Notes: generated by a model not told the origin, from the sequence alone. A stretch of 53,847 bases of DNA from DASYXT01 sp035934555 (GCA_035934555.1 DASYXT010000014.1:1-53847); one strand, 5' to 3'; shown: positions 1-10,313, numbered from the stretch's first letter. Translations and numbers: made by a program.

Positions 1-91
1 TCAAATGCCCCGATCCATCGCAAGCGTACGACCAGAGCGTGGTTATTCGGTCAAGATTTACGATAGGACCACGGACAGTTCACTGGCTTCT

Positions 92-394
92 TTACGATGC
101 CAATTTCGCTGAAAGTACGCTCAGAAAAAAGTCGGCAACATTTATGTTACTTCCAACGCTGTCGGGAACCCGGACAGCCGCTGCCGCGCGGGAGGCCGCC
201 TCAGCGGCTGCCGCTTGAGCCCGCGCAGCTGCCCGTGCTGCTTCAGCCGCCTGGAGTGCTCGTTCGAAGATCCGCTCGGCTCGCGCATCTTCCTCCTCCC
301 GCGCTCTCTGCTCAGGCGTTTCCCATAGCTCGTCTCCACTTGGGCACGCCTGGCAGCGCAAGCGTTTGCCTCCCGGCAACCATACGCCACACAC
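92..394 (-). pseudogene. Orphan RHS tail module (displaced linker of an RHS C-terminus)
   Basis: The 100-residue frame holds an Ala/Glu-rich coiled-coil-like stretch (about residues 38-74) followed by AAAAVRVPDSVGSN. This closely matches AAAAVRTPESFGSN in the big RHS protein, where that segment joins the RHS core to the toxin tip. After the match the protein runs only about 16 more residues to a stop, so no toxin-sized tip is present in frame. The GTG at 394 is only the first available start; the frame stays open upstream to the immunity gene's TAG at 497-499. It lies 102 bp after that gene on the same strand. RHS loci are known to carry displaced tails (orphan CT modules) that can recombine onto the main gene, and this fits such a module, probably degenerate or continuing past the window edge. 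It could also be translated as a small protein of its own. Confidence 0.5.
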
Positions 395-496
395 AACCCG
401 CCAACCTAACCCAGGGTCGCCTTGGAATCTAAGAACAACATGCGAAGTAGAGGCTTGACCCCTTCGCCTTGCGGCAAATGTTCTTCGAGCAACCGT

Positions 497-931
497 CTAA
501 ACCGTTGCACGTTTTTTAAATTCGAAAGATGAAGCCGATTCAACAACCAAACGGCATGCTTCTTTCATTTTAAGCAAAAACAGGTGAACCTCACTACCCT
601 TGAACTCGCACAATTCCTGAATGATGCGCTGCTCGGCATTTTCCGTCTTGGAGACGGTGGCCAGAACTGACCACCCGGAGGCATCGAATCGCACGGTGAT
701 CCACCAGCAGTAGGCGAAACCTTCCGAAGTTTCTACCTCTAGATAGATATCAATTAGGCTTCCAGACCCACAACGACGAAACTCGACGCCCCGGTGGGCG
801 TTGTTTACTCCCGCCGCCCGTTCACATACGAAGGATACTTCGAGCAGGTTCTCGCTGGCATCGGCAATGGCTAAAAATAGGTGACCAGCCTGCAACGTAT
901 CGATAATGGCAGCATCTTTCATTTCGGACAT
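497..931 (-). CDS. Candidate immunity protein for the RHS toxin tip
   Basis: This 144-residue soluble protein has no signal peptide or membrane segment. Its start overlaps the last 13 nt of the RHS gene, so the two are translationally coupled, and an AAGGGG purine tract lies just before the ATG. A small gene immediately after, and overlapping, the variable end of an RHS gene is the standard position of the cognate immunity protein in polymorphic toxin systems. The sequence is mixed alpha/beta in look (a WWITVRFDASGWSV strand pair in the middle, a helix-rich C-terminal third). I do not recognise the family. The immunity role is inferred only from position, size and the absence of export signals; the expected action would be to bind and block the RHS tip in the cytoplasm. 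Confidence 0.6.
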   Translation of the reverse strand: MSEMKDAAIIDTLQAGHLFLAIADASENLLEVSFVCERAAGVNNAHRGVEFRRCGSGSLIDIYLEVETSEGFAYCWWITVRFDASGWSVLATVSKTENAEQRIIQELCEFKGSEVHLFLLKMKEACRLVVESASSFEFKKRATV

Positions 932-3900
932 TTGCCCCTTGTTTCTGGAATAACTGCTCTTTGGAAGGCTTCTGGTGGTTGGGGGCTAACACCAACGTGT
1001 CCAGGAGGATTATTGTCGAATATCACCGCCGTTCCTTCCGGCAATTTTGACGTGTCTAAGCCAAAGTAAGGCTCACCAAGTCGAAATACCGGTCTTTGGC
1101 CGAAAGGAGTGGGGTAAGGATTGGATAAACTCGCCCTAAAAGAAACTGTGGGAGGGTCACCAGTCGCCTTGAAATTATTGGGCGAGGGATTCCCTGCGCG
1201 GTAAATAATTAGGGGCGGAGTATTCTCATTACTTCCGAAGCTCTCCGGTGTCCTGACAGCTGCTGCCGCCTGTGCTGCTGCTTCCGCTGCCTCCGCGACC
1301 GCCTTGGCCTCGGCTGCTGCTGCAGCAGCTGCATCTTGGGCTTGCCTCATCGCACCTGCGGCTCGAGCGAGTGCATCGTTCATTTCGCGCTCTAGCTCTG
1401 TCTCGTTCTTCTGGCCTTCTCCGAACGCGGGTCCTGTTTCTTCGCGTTCCAAATCTGACTCGGGGTCCGCGTCATCGGCTCCGCCGCCACAAAGCCCGAA
1501 CAAATCGATTTGGTTCATGGGATTGTTGAGCAAGAAACCGTACACGTTCCACCCGCCTAATTCCCCAATCGGGTCCCTGTTAACCCATCTCTGCAGGCTG
1601 GGATCGTAGAATCTGTATCCGTAGTATGAAAAAGCAGCGTTCGCCTGCCATTCCTTGCTTGAGAATCGGTACAAGTTCGCATCCGCTAGCGAGCCTGACT
1701 TGGAAAGCGTGTTCCCGAACGGGTCATACTGGTAGAGGGCAACGATGCTGTTGCTCATGCTGATGAGGCAGGTGACGTTGCCATTCCCGTCGAAGTGGTA
1801 GTAGGCATGGCCCGAGGGCGAGCCGCCCAGCAGCAGGGCCGAATCCGTCCGCGCTAGCAGGCCGCCGATGCCCCCGGCCCTCTGGAGGTCGCCGCCCAAA
1901 TCATTCCCGCGCGTATAGGTGACCGCTTGCCGAGGGGTCGAGGTTGAAAGCTGCGGGTCGAACCAGCGCTCCTGAACGACCAAGAGGCCGTCGCAGACAT
2001 AATGGACTTCGTTTGTCTGGAGCCACGCGCCCGAGGACCACGTGTATTCGCGCCGGAGCCGCCGTCGCATCATGCCATCGTAGAGGAAATCGCTGCGCCA
2101 GCCGTTGGTCACCCAGACGCTGGTCAGCTCGTTTTCATCGTCATACGCGAAGCTCCGTGTACCATCGCTGAGCAGGTTCCCATTGGCGTCATAAGAGAAG
2201 CTTGCGCTCGCCGGGAAATTGACCGTGACGCTGGCTTGGGAGGAACGGCTATTAGCATCCGTGGCGCTGGCGTTCCAGGTGTTCTGGCCGTTGGCTGGCG
2301 TGACGTTAGTCAGCGCCCAGGTGCTGTCGGCGTAAATAGCCGCCACCTGAGAGCCGGAAATGCCCGTCCCCGAGACATTGACGCCAGTGGCGGGACTGGT
2401 GGTCGTGCCGGCCACCGTGAGCGTGCCACTGCGGCTGATGGTGCTCAATTCGTTCACGCTATTGGCGCTGAAGGTTTCAGTCAGACCGTTCTTGGTTCTG
2501 GAACTCAAGTTCCACGCTTTATCATAGGCATATCCGAACTGTTCCTGCAAGCGACGCGTCGCCAGGTCGGACTCCAACCCGGTGGCGTTGGTCAATTGGC
2601 CGATATTGTCATAAAGATAATTCATGACGTTGCCGGCCTGAAACGTTTGATTGGTGCGCTGGAATCCCTGGTTATAGAGGTAACTGTGCTCGTCCAACTT
2701 GCCTCCCGCCGGCCCGTACAGGGTCGAGTCGAAGAGTTCCGCCAGGTCATCATACTGCCGGTAACTGTAAGCGCCACTGGGGTAGTTGAGCTGCTGGATG
2801 AGGTCGGAGGCGCACTGGTTGCCGTCTCCGACGTCGGGCGAGAACGAGGCATACTGATAACCGAAACTCCCGGCGGGGGACCCGATCGTCATGAGCCGGC
2901 CGAAACCGTCGTAATCGTAGGTTTGGACCCAGGGCGAGGAGTTGGGCTGAATGAGGTTCAGGCCGCTGCGCCGGCGATCGGTGTAGCCGTAGGAAATGGC
3001 GTCATCGGGGAATGGCCCGCTTTGCGAGGCGAGTTGGCTGGCCAGGGTCCAGGTGAAGGTGCTTGTGCCAATGCCGTCGTGCATGCTGACGAGGCGGTTG
3101 AGACCGTCATAAACATACGAGTTTGTGCCGGAAACCGGGTAGAGCACGTTCGTGAGATTGCCGAGCGGGTCGTATTGATAGGTGGTTGTGCCTTTGGCGG
3201 CGCTGGCGCGAGTGAGCAGGCGGTCGTTGGCATCGTAGGAATAGACGAAATCCGTTATGGCCGCGGCATCGACCTTATTCGTGACCCGGCCATAGGCATC
3301 ATAGGCCCACGTAGTGGTTTGGCTTTTGCCGTCGGTCAGGGAAAGGAGTTCGTCGGCGGGGTTGTAAACAAATTGCAGCGCCTGGTTCTGGGCGTTGGTT
3401 TCGTAAAGGACCCGGCTGGCAACGTCCCGGACAAAGGTGGTCAGATGCCCGAGAGGATCGGTATAGTTTGTCAGGCCCTGGGCGGCATATACGAACGTTT
3501 CAAGGCCGGAGAGGTGATTGAGGGCGCTGCCGACGAATTGGCGGTTGACTGGACGATCAAGGTAGTCGAAGGCGGTGTAGGTCATTACACCGTTGCGATC
3601 GATGCTGTTGGTGATGCGGCCATATTCGTCGAACTGGCGATAAAGGAGCTGAAGGGTTTCCGAGTTGGCCGAGAGGATGTTGGCGTACGCGGTTTGCAAA
3701 TTGAGGCCGAGCTGCTCGTAGCCAAGGAACAATCCATAACCATCGGTGTTGGTGAGAGTGCTCAGATTTCCATAAACGTCGTAGGCATAATTAAGCTGGT
3801 AACCGTCCGGGTAAATCGCATTGGTGAGCCGCCCCCCGAGATCGTAAGTGAGGGTGGTGTAAAGCGGCGTGCTCCCATTCCAGCGTGTGATGAGGTTGGG

Positions 3901-6900
3901 AGCGCCGCATTCGCAGTAGCCGTATTGAGTGACTTGGCCGTTGACGTTGGTAACGGCCACGAGTTGGCGGAGGGTATTGTAGCCGTAGCGCGTCCATTGG
4001 TTTAAGCGGTCCTTAACCGCGACGATATCGAGATTGTTGTACACATTCGACGTGGTTGTGCCATCCGGATAGGCCACGGATGTCAGGCGATTCAAGTTGT
4101 CCCAGGTGTACGCGGTGACCAGGCCGAGTTCATTGGTTTGGGCGATAATGTTGCCGTTCTGATAACCAAAAGAGTTGGTGCGAATGCCCGGATCAATTTG
4201 CGCTTGGAGGAATCCCTGGCTCGCGCCGCTGGAGTAGTAAATGTTTGTGCGCGCGAGGCCGGACGGGAAAGTAATGCCGGTGACCTTGAGCGTACTCGTG
4301 TTGTACGCGTATCGGAGGACCTGGCCAAGGGCATTGGTGACCGAGGTAAGGAGATTGGTAATGACCGGGTCGTAGCCGTAGCCGCGCACCAGTTCGCCCC
4401 GGGGTCCCCAGACCTGCTGGAGGTACATGCCGCTGGGATCGAAGATGTTGGTGTATGAAGCGGTTGTCGAGATGGTACCGACGTTGGCATAGACGGTGTT
4501 AGTGGGCCTGCCGATGGTGTTGCGCCCGATATCAATGGCGTTGGCAGTCAGGGGCGTATCCACCTCGACGACGCGCTTGAGGGTGCCGATAAAGGGATCA
4601 CCAGTCCCGGTTTGGCCGTAATAGTAATATGATGTGGCCGGTCGATAGCCGTTGGCATCGACCGGCGGGGCCTCGTCGCTCAGGGTGTCGCTGACGGTGA
4701 GGCTGGTCCCGTCAGCTTGACCATGGAGCCAGTGCTTGATGGACGCCAGAGAGTAATCGGCACCCGGCATGTCGATAAGATTTGCGAGGTCCCCCGAAGG
4801 GATGGCGAGGTACTGCTCGCGATTCCAGTGATAGCTGTTCCGGAAGGTTGTGTAGCCATAGTCGCCGGCGGTTGGGCCGGCGGGACCGTCGTCGCAGTAC
4901 TCGAAAAGCTGGTGGTCGCCGCTGGATTCAGTCACCAGCACAGCCCGCCGGAGGGTTGGCTTGTTGTCATAGACGTAATTTGTGCTTACACCGTCGAGAT
5001 AGGAGAAGGAAGTCGTTCCGTAAGGCGTTGTCATGGATGCCATGCGATCACTCGTATCATATTGAAAGCTGCTTTTCATTCCTATGGCATCGACAACGTT
5101 TGTAAGCCGGCCAAGGTTGTCATAAATAAAATATGCGCTCTGGTTGTATGGATCGGTAACGGACGTGATGAGGGTCGGAAAAGCCGGGTTGGTGTAACTC
5201 AGCGTTGACCCGCGGCCATCGAGGTCCACGACATTTGTTAGTAACGGGACCGTGTGGTTGGTGTCATAATTGAAGGTCATGGAACGTCCGAATTTGTCGA
5301 GCTTCTGGAGCATGACGTATGCGTTCGTGAACAGCATCGCGTCATACCTGAGGCGAGCGCCAGTGGGATCGTAGCCGTCTGCGTATTTCGCGTCGTGAAT
5401 AGCGAAAAGCTGGGCGGACTTATACTCTGCTATCTCCTGAAGCAGATGGAGAATGCTGATCCCGCCCCCGGCCAGGTGATTAGTGCCATATTGGCCGTCG
5501 TCGGACGTCTCCATTACGCTGAGCCAATTGCACTCCCACTTATCCCCGAAACTTCCCATCAAATTCGTCTTGCTTTCACCGCGGTGCTTGTACTGGAGTA
5601 CGAGCTTGTTCCACCTGCCGCTCGATGTCCGATACAGGAGGGGCACGTCGGTGAGCCAAACCGTAGTGTAGGGGGAAGACACGCTCCACTGGGGCATTCC
5701 GCTGCAGCATGGGGCATTGGTATTGCTGTCGCCGCCCGGGCCATCGTTGGCGGAGGGTGGATCACACGGCGAGGGGTCATCGCCGTTGTCGCCGCACGGA
5801 TCGGGCGGGCCATCATCGTCCCAGTCGTTAATGACGTTGGGGACTCCCTTTCCGTAAATGCGTGCGCATTCGGCAGGAGTCAGAGTAGCCCACTGGGCCG
5901 GGGCTTGATTGCTTGGCACGAGGTAAACGCCACTGGCCTCATGATCAATGACATCACCAGTTATCCAGGTTTGGCCTCCGAATGTAGCGTCCATGATACG
6001 GTAGCGATTACCCTTTTTCTCAAGGATCGCGGCATAATGATTCAATCTCCAATGAACAATGGAAGGGACGATCAGGGCGGCCCCTGGGGGGCGCCTGACA
6101 GCCTTAAGCGGGATGCCGTTGGTCTGGGCCAAGGCCAGCAGAGCTGAAACATTAAAACCGGCATCGGGTGATTCGGCACGGAACAGAGGCCGGGTGACGC
6201 TGGGATTCAGCCCCATGGCCTTCGCCAGGTTTGCCAGGGCAAAGGAGCCACAGCGATAGGAGTCGCCCGGTCTGGCACGCATCATTACGAGCGCTTCACG
6301 CGTCTCTTCGATTGTGGTGCCAAAGGGCCCCTGGGCTGGATTGAGTGTATCGAATTCTTTAAACAATTGAGCGAGTTCATCGGTGCGCCCGAGACTGGCC
6401 AGGAGCCGGGTCCAGCCGGCGAAGACGCGGACAGCCAACGCCTGGGCATTTGTGGTGGAGTTTGTTTTTGTCTCATTCCAAGCGTTTTCCCAGTGATTGA
6501 GGGCACGGGAGTAAGCACCCGTCCTGCGGTAGTACTCGGCCATGCCGGTGTTCAACGAGGGGTCCCAAGCAGAATAGGGGTGATCGGTCAGGAAAATTTC
6601 GAGGGCCGCGTTGCCGAGCAGGGGGCCTTCCTTATCGAAAACGGAAAGAGCTGACAACAGGGCTGCCGATTCTGTGTTGGGCGGCGCGGCTTGGCCAATC
6701 CACTGGATGGGGTAAGCGAATGCGCGTTTGCTTTCGATTTGACCTTCGACGGAAACCGCTGGCGCGAGGCTCGGAAACCCGACCAGAAGGGCAAGAGTAG
6801 TGCAGAAGCAGCGAGAAAATGGAACTGGTCTTGAAACGGTGGCCGCACCCGATGAGGGATTTGAGACGAAAATGCTGCGGTAGATTTCGGTTGTGTTGGC

Positions 6901-6906
6901 ATTCAT
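919..6906 (-). CDS. Secreted RHS-repeat polymorphic toxin with N-terminal C39-like cysteine peptidase domain
   Basis: About 1995 residues from the ATG at 6906. An upstream in-frame ATG at 6984 would overlap the preceding gene by 40 bp and add 26 unlikely residues. Order of parts: a signal-like hydrophobic segment (about 31-50) ending LAPA; a helical TPR-like region (about 110-190); a C39/papain-like domain with Cys in YRCGSFAL (about 219), His in RLNHYAAI (about 290) and Asp in RIMDATFGG (about 306); an Asp/Pro/Gly-rich linker; then many YD/RHS repeats. Near the end stands the RHS core signature (YGYRFYDPSLQRWVNRDPIG, ending IDLFGLCGG), then an Ala/Glu coiled linker and a roughly 100-residue tip starting IIYRAGNPSPNNF. 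RHS barrels encapsulate the tip and are often self-cleaved at the core end. The peptidase may process the protein or its export; that is inference. The tip's activity is not recognised. Confidence 0.88.
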   Translation of the reverse strand: MNANTTEIYRSIFVSNPSSGAATVSRPVPFSRCFCTTLALLVGFPSLAPAVSVEGQIESKRAFAYPIQWIGQAAPPNTESAALLSALSVFDKEGPLLGNAALEIFLTDHPYSAWDPSLNTGMAEYYRRTGAYSRALNHWENAWNETKTNSTTNAQALAVRVFAGWTRLLASLGRTDELAQLFKEFDTLNPAQGPFGTTIEETREALVMMRARPGDSYRCGSFALANLAKAMGLNPSVTRPLFRAESPDAGFNVSALLALAQTNGIPLKAVRRPPGAALIVPSIVHWRLNHYAAILEKKGNRYRIMDATFGGQTWITGDVIDHEASGVYLVPSNQAPAQWATLTPAECARIYGKGVPNVINDWDDDGPPDPCGDNGDDPSPCDPPSANDGPGGDSNTNAPCCSGMPQWSVSSPYTTVWLTDVPLLYRTSSGRWNKLVLQYKHRGESKTNLMGSFGDKWECNWLSVMETSDDGQYGTNHLAGGGISILHLLQEIAEYKSAQLFAIHDAKYADGYDPTGARLRYDAMLFTNAYVMLQKLDKFGRSMTFNYDTNHTVPLLTNVVDLDGRGSTLSYTNPAFPTLITSVTDPYNQSAYFIYDNLGRLTNVVDAIGMKSSFQYDTSDRMASMTTPYGTTSFSYLDGVSTNYVYDNKPTLRRAVLVTESSGDHQLFEYCDDGPAGPTAGDYGYTTFRNSYHWNREQYLAIPSGDLANLIDMPGADYSLASIKHWLHGQADGTSLTVSDTLSDEAPPVDANGYRPATSYYYYGQTGTGDPFIGTLKRVVEVDTPLTANAIDIGRNTIGRPTNTVYANVGTISTTASYTNIFDPSGMYLQQVWGPRGELVRGYGYDPVITNLLTSVTNALGQVLRYAYNTSTLKVTGITFPSGLARTNIYYSSGASQGFLQAQIDPGIRTNSFGYQNGNIIAQTNELGLVTAYTWDNLNRLTSVAYPDGTTTSNVYNNLDIVAVKDRLNQWTRYGYNTLRQLVAVTNVNGQVTQYGYCECGAPNLITRWNGSTPLYTTLTYDLGGRLTNAIYPDGYQLNYAYDVYGNLSTLTNTDGYGLFLGYEQLGLNLQTAYANILSANSETLQLLYRQFDEYGRITNSIDRNGVMTYTAFDYLDRPVNRQFVGSALNHLSGLETFVYAAQGLTNYTDPLGHLTTFVRDVASRVLYETNAQNQALQFVYNPADELLSLTDGKSQTTTWAYDAYGRVTNKVDAAAITDFVYSYDANDRLLTRASAAKGTTTYQYDPLGNLTNVLYPVSGTNSYVYDGLNRLVSMHDGIGTSTFTWTLASQLASQSGPFPDDAISYGYTDRRRSGLNLIQPNSSPWVQTYDYDGFGRLMTIGSPAGSFGYQYASFSPDVGDGNQCASDLIQQLNYPSGAYSYRQYDDLAELFDSTLYGPAGGKLDEHSYLYNQGFQRTNQTFQAGNVMNYLYDNIGQLTNATGLESDLATRRLQEQFGYAYDKAWNLSSRTKNGLTETFSANSVNELSTISRSGTLTVAGTTTSPATGVNVSGTGISGSQVAAIYADSTWALTNVTPANGQNTWNASATDANSRSSQASVTVNFPASASFSYDANGNLLSDGTRSFAYDDENELTSVWVTNGWRSDFLYDGMMRRRLRREYTWSSGAWLQTNEVHYVCDGLLVVQERWFDPQLSTSTPRQAVTYTRGNDLGGDLQRAGGIGGLLARTDSALLLGGSPSGHAYYHFDGNGNVTCLISMSNSIVALYQYDPFGNTLSKSGSLADANLYRFSSKEWQANAAFSYYGYRFYDPSLQRWVNRDPIGELGGWNVYGFLLNNPMNQIDLFGLCGGGADDADPESDLEREETGPAFGEGQKNETELEREMNDALARAAGAMRQAQDAAAAAAAEAKAVAEAAEAAAQAAAAVRTPESFGSNENTPPLIIYRAGNPSPNNFKATGDPPTVSFRASLSNPYPTPFGQRPVFRLGEPYFGLDTSKLPEGTAVIFDNNPPGHVGVSPQPPEAFQRAVIPETRGKCPK

Positions 6907-6944
6907 ATGCTTTGGTGCGCAGGGCTTCTGCGGGGCTTTTGGGT

Positions 6945-9900
6945 TCACGGAACAGTGCCGCTGGGAGCGGGCTGAGTTATCCAAACCTTGAGTCCGAGAT
7001 CGCCGATGAGGTCCCAGCCGATTTCTCCGGAGTCGATGTTTCCGTCCCCGGTCAAATTTTCCAGGTAGTCTGGAATACCATCGCCGTTATTATCCGGTGG
7101 GTTACCGTTGGCATCGGCAGGAACGAAGTGATAGCCGAGGTCGAGGCCACTGGTACCCTCAACGATCGGCGGAGAGAGGTTTGTTTGTGTCGTGAACTGG
7201 TAAAGGCCGACTGCATCCGCTGTTATGGTGGAATCTCCGTTCACCAGAGGCGAGTCACTGGTCAGGTAGTAGGTTCCGAACCAGCTTGTTTGCCAATTGA
7301 AATTGGTGACGAGGATGTCGTTGGCGCCGTTGGGCGTAGTTCGAGAATCGTTCGTGATAAACGCGTTGAAGTTATAGGTCGTAATCGTTGAATTGCCTGA
7401 GTACTGATCCGAGGTGGAAACCGCCGTTGAATCGAACGAGCAATCCAGGGCTGTAACGGGCGTCGGATTGGCGTAACGGTTGATGTTGAAGCCCCCGCCG
7501 TGGAAGGTGGCGTTGCGAAAAAACCACGTTGTATTTGGCTGTCCACCGGCGAGCCAGATCGAAGTTCGGTCGAACAGGCAATTGGTTTGGTATTGAGAAC
7601 AGACATAACCGCCGAGCCCACCGCCGTAGAACTCGGAGTGCCTCGCGCGCACGAGCAAATATCCATTGTCGTCCCGGAAGTGGTTACCGCTTCCGCCTTC
7701 ACCGCCCAGCACCGCACAATGCAGGAAGAACGCGTGCACCTCTGGCGAGTTGGTAAGGTACGAGGCCCAACCGGTAATTCCTCCGGGTCCGTAGCCGCCC
7801 GACCAGTTGGTTGTCGCCTGTTCCTGGACGGTGTTGTAACGCACCCACCAAGTGGGGGCAGTTACCGTGCCGCTAAAGGTAGCGATTTTCGTATCCGCCA
7901 TGTGGATGCCTTGGCCTGCATGCTCCCAGCCGGCCGTTGTGCGAAACCACCCGGCGGCGGTACCAGGTTGAAACGTGAGGTTACCGTCGGCTGTACACCC
8001 GCCGAAGGCAAAGTCGAGTGGGTCATAATGCACCCCAAGATCTGGGGTATCAGAATCGCGCTGGGCTTGTGGGCCGAATGTTTCATCGGTGGCCAAGGTG
8101 ATGTTGGAATACACTATGGGTGGATAAGTTGTTTTTATGGCGAGGTCCGCTAACAGAGTGGCATCGATGTTCGCCGTGCCAGCATTGCGATAGGAGCTTT
8201 GGTCGGCAAGGTAGTGCCCGCCACCCCCCACACTTTGGAAAATGCCCGAGTCAGAGGTCAGGAAGGCACAACTATTGGTTTGAGTTGTTGCGCACTCCCA
8301 GTTTGTGACACATGCGAAAAGGCAATTTGTGAGGCTGATGCCACCGGTCGAATCTCCCATAAAATTTGTGCAATAATGGGCAGTCACATTCTCGAGGATC
8401 GGATCGTCCTCCCCGAGGGGGCCATTGTTGGCTTTTATCGCAGTGCCGATTTGATAAAAGAGGCCATTAAAAATCTTCGCATGAGTGCTGCCGGTGGCCA
8501 GAGCGTTGGCGCATCGGTTGAATTGGACATCCCGCAAGGTCATGCTGGAGCCCTTTACCGCGTTGCTGAGATATGAGAAACGCGCGTTGAGGACGGTGGG
8601 ATTGCTGATGCCCGAGAGATCGAGGGCGATAGCACCGTAGAAATTTGTGGTTGGGTTACCGGTGCTGCCGGTGATCAGGTCACCGAGGCCAACGGTATCA
8701 TCATTTTTCGAAGTGAAGACGACCGGGGCATACGGACGAGTTTTCCAGATGAGTCCACTTGGGATGATGGTGGCGCTCGGGGAATTGGTAAATTTAATTA
8801 CGGCCAGGCCCTCGATGACGTTGTTGGTCGAGCTCAGGGTCACCGTTCCCGACACGTAGTAAACACTGTCGCCCTGAAAAGTGAATGGGTTGGTCTGGTT
8901 GTTAAGTAAAGTATAGTCAAGAGCCAATCCTTTCACCCTTGGCTGGGCGTGGGCGATCTTAAGCGGCGGTGTATCGTGCCGGACCGCTTTGCGAGCGGGC
9001 AGCGGAAAGTCTGCCAGGCGGGATACTCCGTTGGTTGGGCGACCGCCGTCGCTGCGGCTGTGGAGTGCCGCCGAGTTGGCGTAAAGTTTGTACAAAAGTG
9101 AGCCGGGTGACGGCGCGGTGCTGGCAGTTCCCGCTGGGGGGAGGTTTTGCAGCAGGGGCACCACCTGCTGTAGTGGCACTTGTTCCACGAGGCATCGGCG
9201 TCCTTGGAGCAGGAGCCACTGTTTGGTGACGCTGATGCGATTGGTTTCGCTGCCGATGGCGAAGGCTTCACCGCGCGGCATCTGCATGAGGCCAAAGTCC
9301 AAGTGCTGATCGGTAGAACCATCCACCGTTTGCTCGGTGATCGTGGGTTGAACTGGATTGAGGAACTCAGTGACCACGCCAAAAAGGGTGGTGGCGGGGT
9401 TCATGCCCCACTGCGCGCACGGGGGAAGCTGTGATCTCAGGACAATGATTTGCTCAAATCGTGAAACTTGATTGACGTAGAGGACATCAGCCAAGCAGCC
9501 GGAAAATGCGTCCGGGTACAAGGCTTCGTTTCCGGATGGCAGGATTTCGCCGGTGGAATTGGTGATTTGGCCGATCCAGATCGATTGGCCGCTGGCGGTG
9601 TCGAAGTAACTTAAACCGAGAATGTTGCTCGTGAGATGATTGCCGTCAGGCATTACGAGGTCCACGGTGCCAGCGCTGTTGATGTCGCCGAGAAAGGACA
9701 CGGAATGCGCGCAATTTGTAGCTTGCGCACCGGTCGGGCTGGTTTGCAGAGTCGGATCCGACGCCGCCCAGGCGCCATTGACCAAATGGGACATCGCGGT
9801 TTGGATTTCTGTGTAGGAATTGGTGAGAGGCGTATAGTTGCCGAAGGGGTCAGGAATCCAGCTCACGTGTTGCCAGACCTTGTGGTTTGCATCCTGTTCG

Positions 9901-10169
9901 ACAACGGCATACGACGTGGGAGCAGGCGGCGGACTGGTTGTGGCGGCGGAAAGCGTCAACTGATCAAGTGAGATCAAGAGGGATATGGGTAAAAAAATTC
10001 CAGGACGCAAACAGAGGTGACGTGACGAAAGCAGGGTCGGTCGGCATCGCAGGATTACGCACCGGCTGGGGGGCAAACGGAGCCCAGCGCGCAAAAAGAT
10101 CAGAAGCCAATCCGGCCAGTTCTCCAGGGTTGCATACCGTAAGACTCCAGAAAAGATGTGCGATTTCAT
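6945..10169 (-). CDS. Large secreted beta-helix protein upstream of the RHS gene
   Basis: About 1074 residues. The ATG at 10169 is chosen because AAGGAG stands just before it, with only 2 nt between. A hydrophobic stretch near residues 55-75 (IFLPISLLISL) looks like a late export signal. The middle is rich in short Asn/Thr/Ser strands with repeating phrases such as LRDVQFNRCANAL and LENVTAHYCTNF, typical of a right-handed parallel beta-helix. The C-terminus has an Asp/Asn-rich calcium-loop segment (NNGDGIPDYLENLTGDGNID), as in thrombospondin type 3 or dockerin-like repeats. It ends 38 bp before the RHS start on the same strand, so the two are probably co-transcribed. It may be a surface partner or carrier for the RHS protein. 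The family is not recognised and the partnership is inferred from context. Confidence 0.75.
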   Translation of the reverse strand: MKSHIFSGVLRYATLENWPDWLLIFLRAGLRLPPSRCVILRCRPTLLSSRHLCLRPGIFLPISLLISLDQLTLSAATTSPPPAPTSYAVVEQDANHKVWQHVSWIPDPFGNYTPLTNSYTEIQTAMSHLVNGAWAASDPTLQTSPTGAQATNCAHSVSFLGDINSAGTVDLVMPDGNHLTSNILGLSYFDTASGQSIWIGQITNSTGEILPSGNEALYPDAFSGCLADVLYVNQVSRFEQIIVLRSQLPPCAQWGMNPATTLFGVVTEFLNPVQPTITEQTVDGSTDQHLDFGLMQMPRGEAFAIGSETNRISVTKQWLLLQGRRCLVEQVPLQQVVPLLQNLPPAGTASTAPSPGSLLYKLYANSAALHSRSDGGRPTNGVSRLADFPLPARKAVRHDTPPLKIAHAQPRVKGLALDYTLLNNQTNPFTFQGDSVYYVSGTVTLSSTNNVIEGLAVIKFTNSPSATIIPSGLIWKTRPYAPVVFTSKNDDTVGLGDLITGSTGNPTTNFYGAIALDLSGISNPTVLNARFSYLSNAVKGSSMTLRDVQFNRCANALATGSTHAKIFNGLFYQIGTAIKANNGPLGEDDPILENVTAHYCTNFMGDSTGGISLTNCLFACVTNWECATTQTNSCAFLTSDSGIFQSVGGGGHYLADQSSYRNAGTANIDATLLADLAIKTTYPPIVYSNITLATDETFGPQAQRDSDTPDLGVHYDPLDFAFGGCTADGNLTFQPGTAAGWFRTTAGWEHAGQGIHMADTKIATFSGTVTAPTWWVRYNTVQEQATTNWSGGYGPGGITGWASYLTNSPEVHAFFLHCAVLGGEGGSGNHFRDDNGYLLVRARHSEFYGGGLGGYVCSQYQTNCLFDRTSIWLAGGQPNTTWFFRNATFHGGGFNINRYANPTPVTALDCSFDSTAVSTSDQYSGNSTITTYNFNAFITNDSRTTPNGANDILVTNFNWQTSWFGTYYLTSDSPLVNGDSTITADAVGLYQFTTQTNLSPPIVEGTSGLDLGYHFVPADANGNPPDNNGDGIPDYLENLTGDGNIDSGEIGWDLIGDLGLKVWITQPAPSGTVP

Positions 10170-10313
10170 GACTCCTTTTTTCAGAATTGCTGCCTGCTTA
10201 AAACTTCGCGGACATAGGTACAAAGAAAAAAGGGAGGTGAAATGGAGCGGAAAAAATGCGTGAAACTAAAGAAAGTTTGACAAGTGGACGATTGGAGCTG
10301 GGAGCGCGGGCTT

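Noticed and set aside
2002..4005. 667-residue open frame on the plus strand, antisense to the RHS gene
   Set aside because: It is a by-product of codon bias in the RHS repeats. It is low in complexity, has no domain, and the RHS reading is certain.
5254..6147. 297-residue plus-strand frame over the RHS C39 domain
   Set aside because: It is antisense to the C39 motifs and has no coherent domain of its own.
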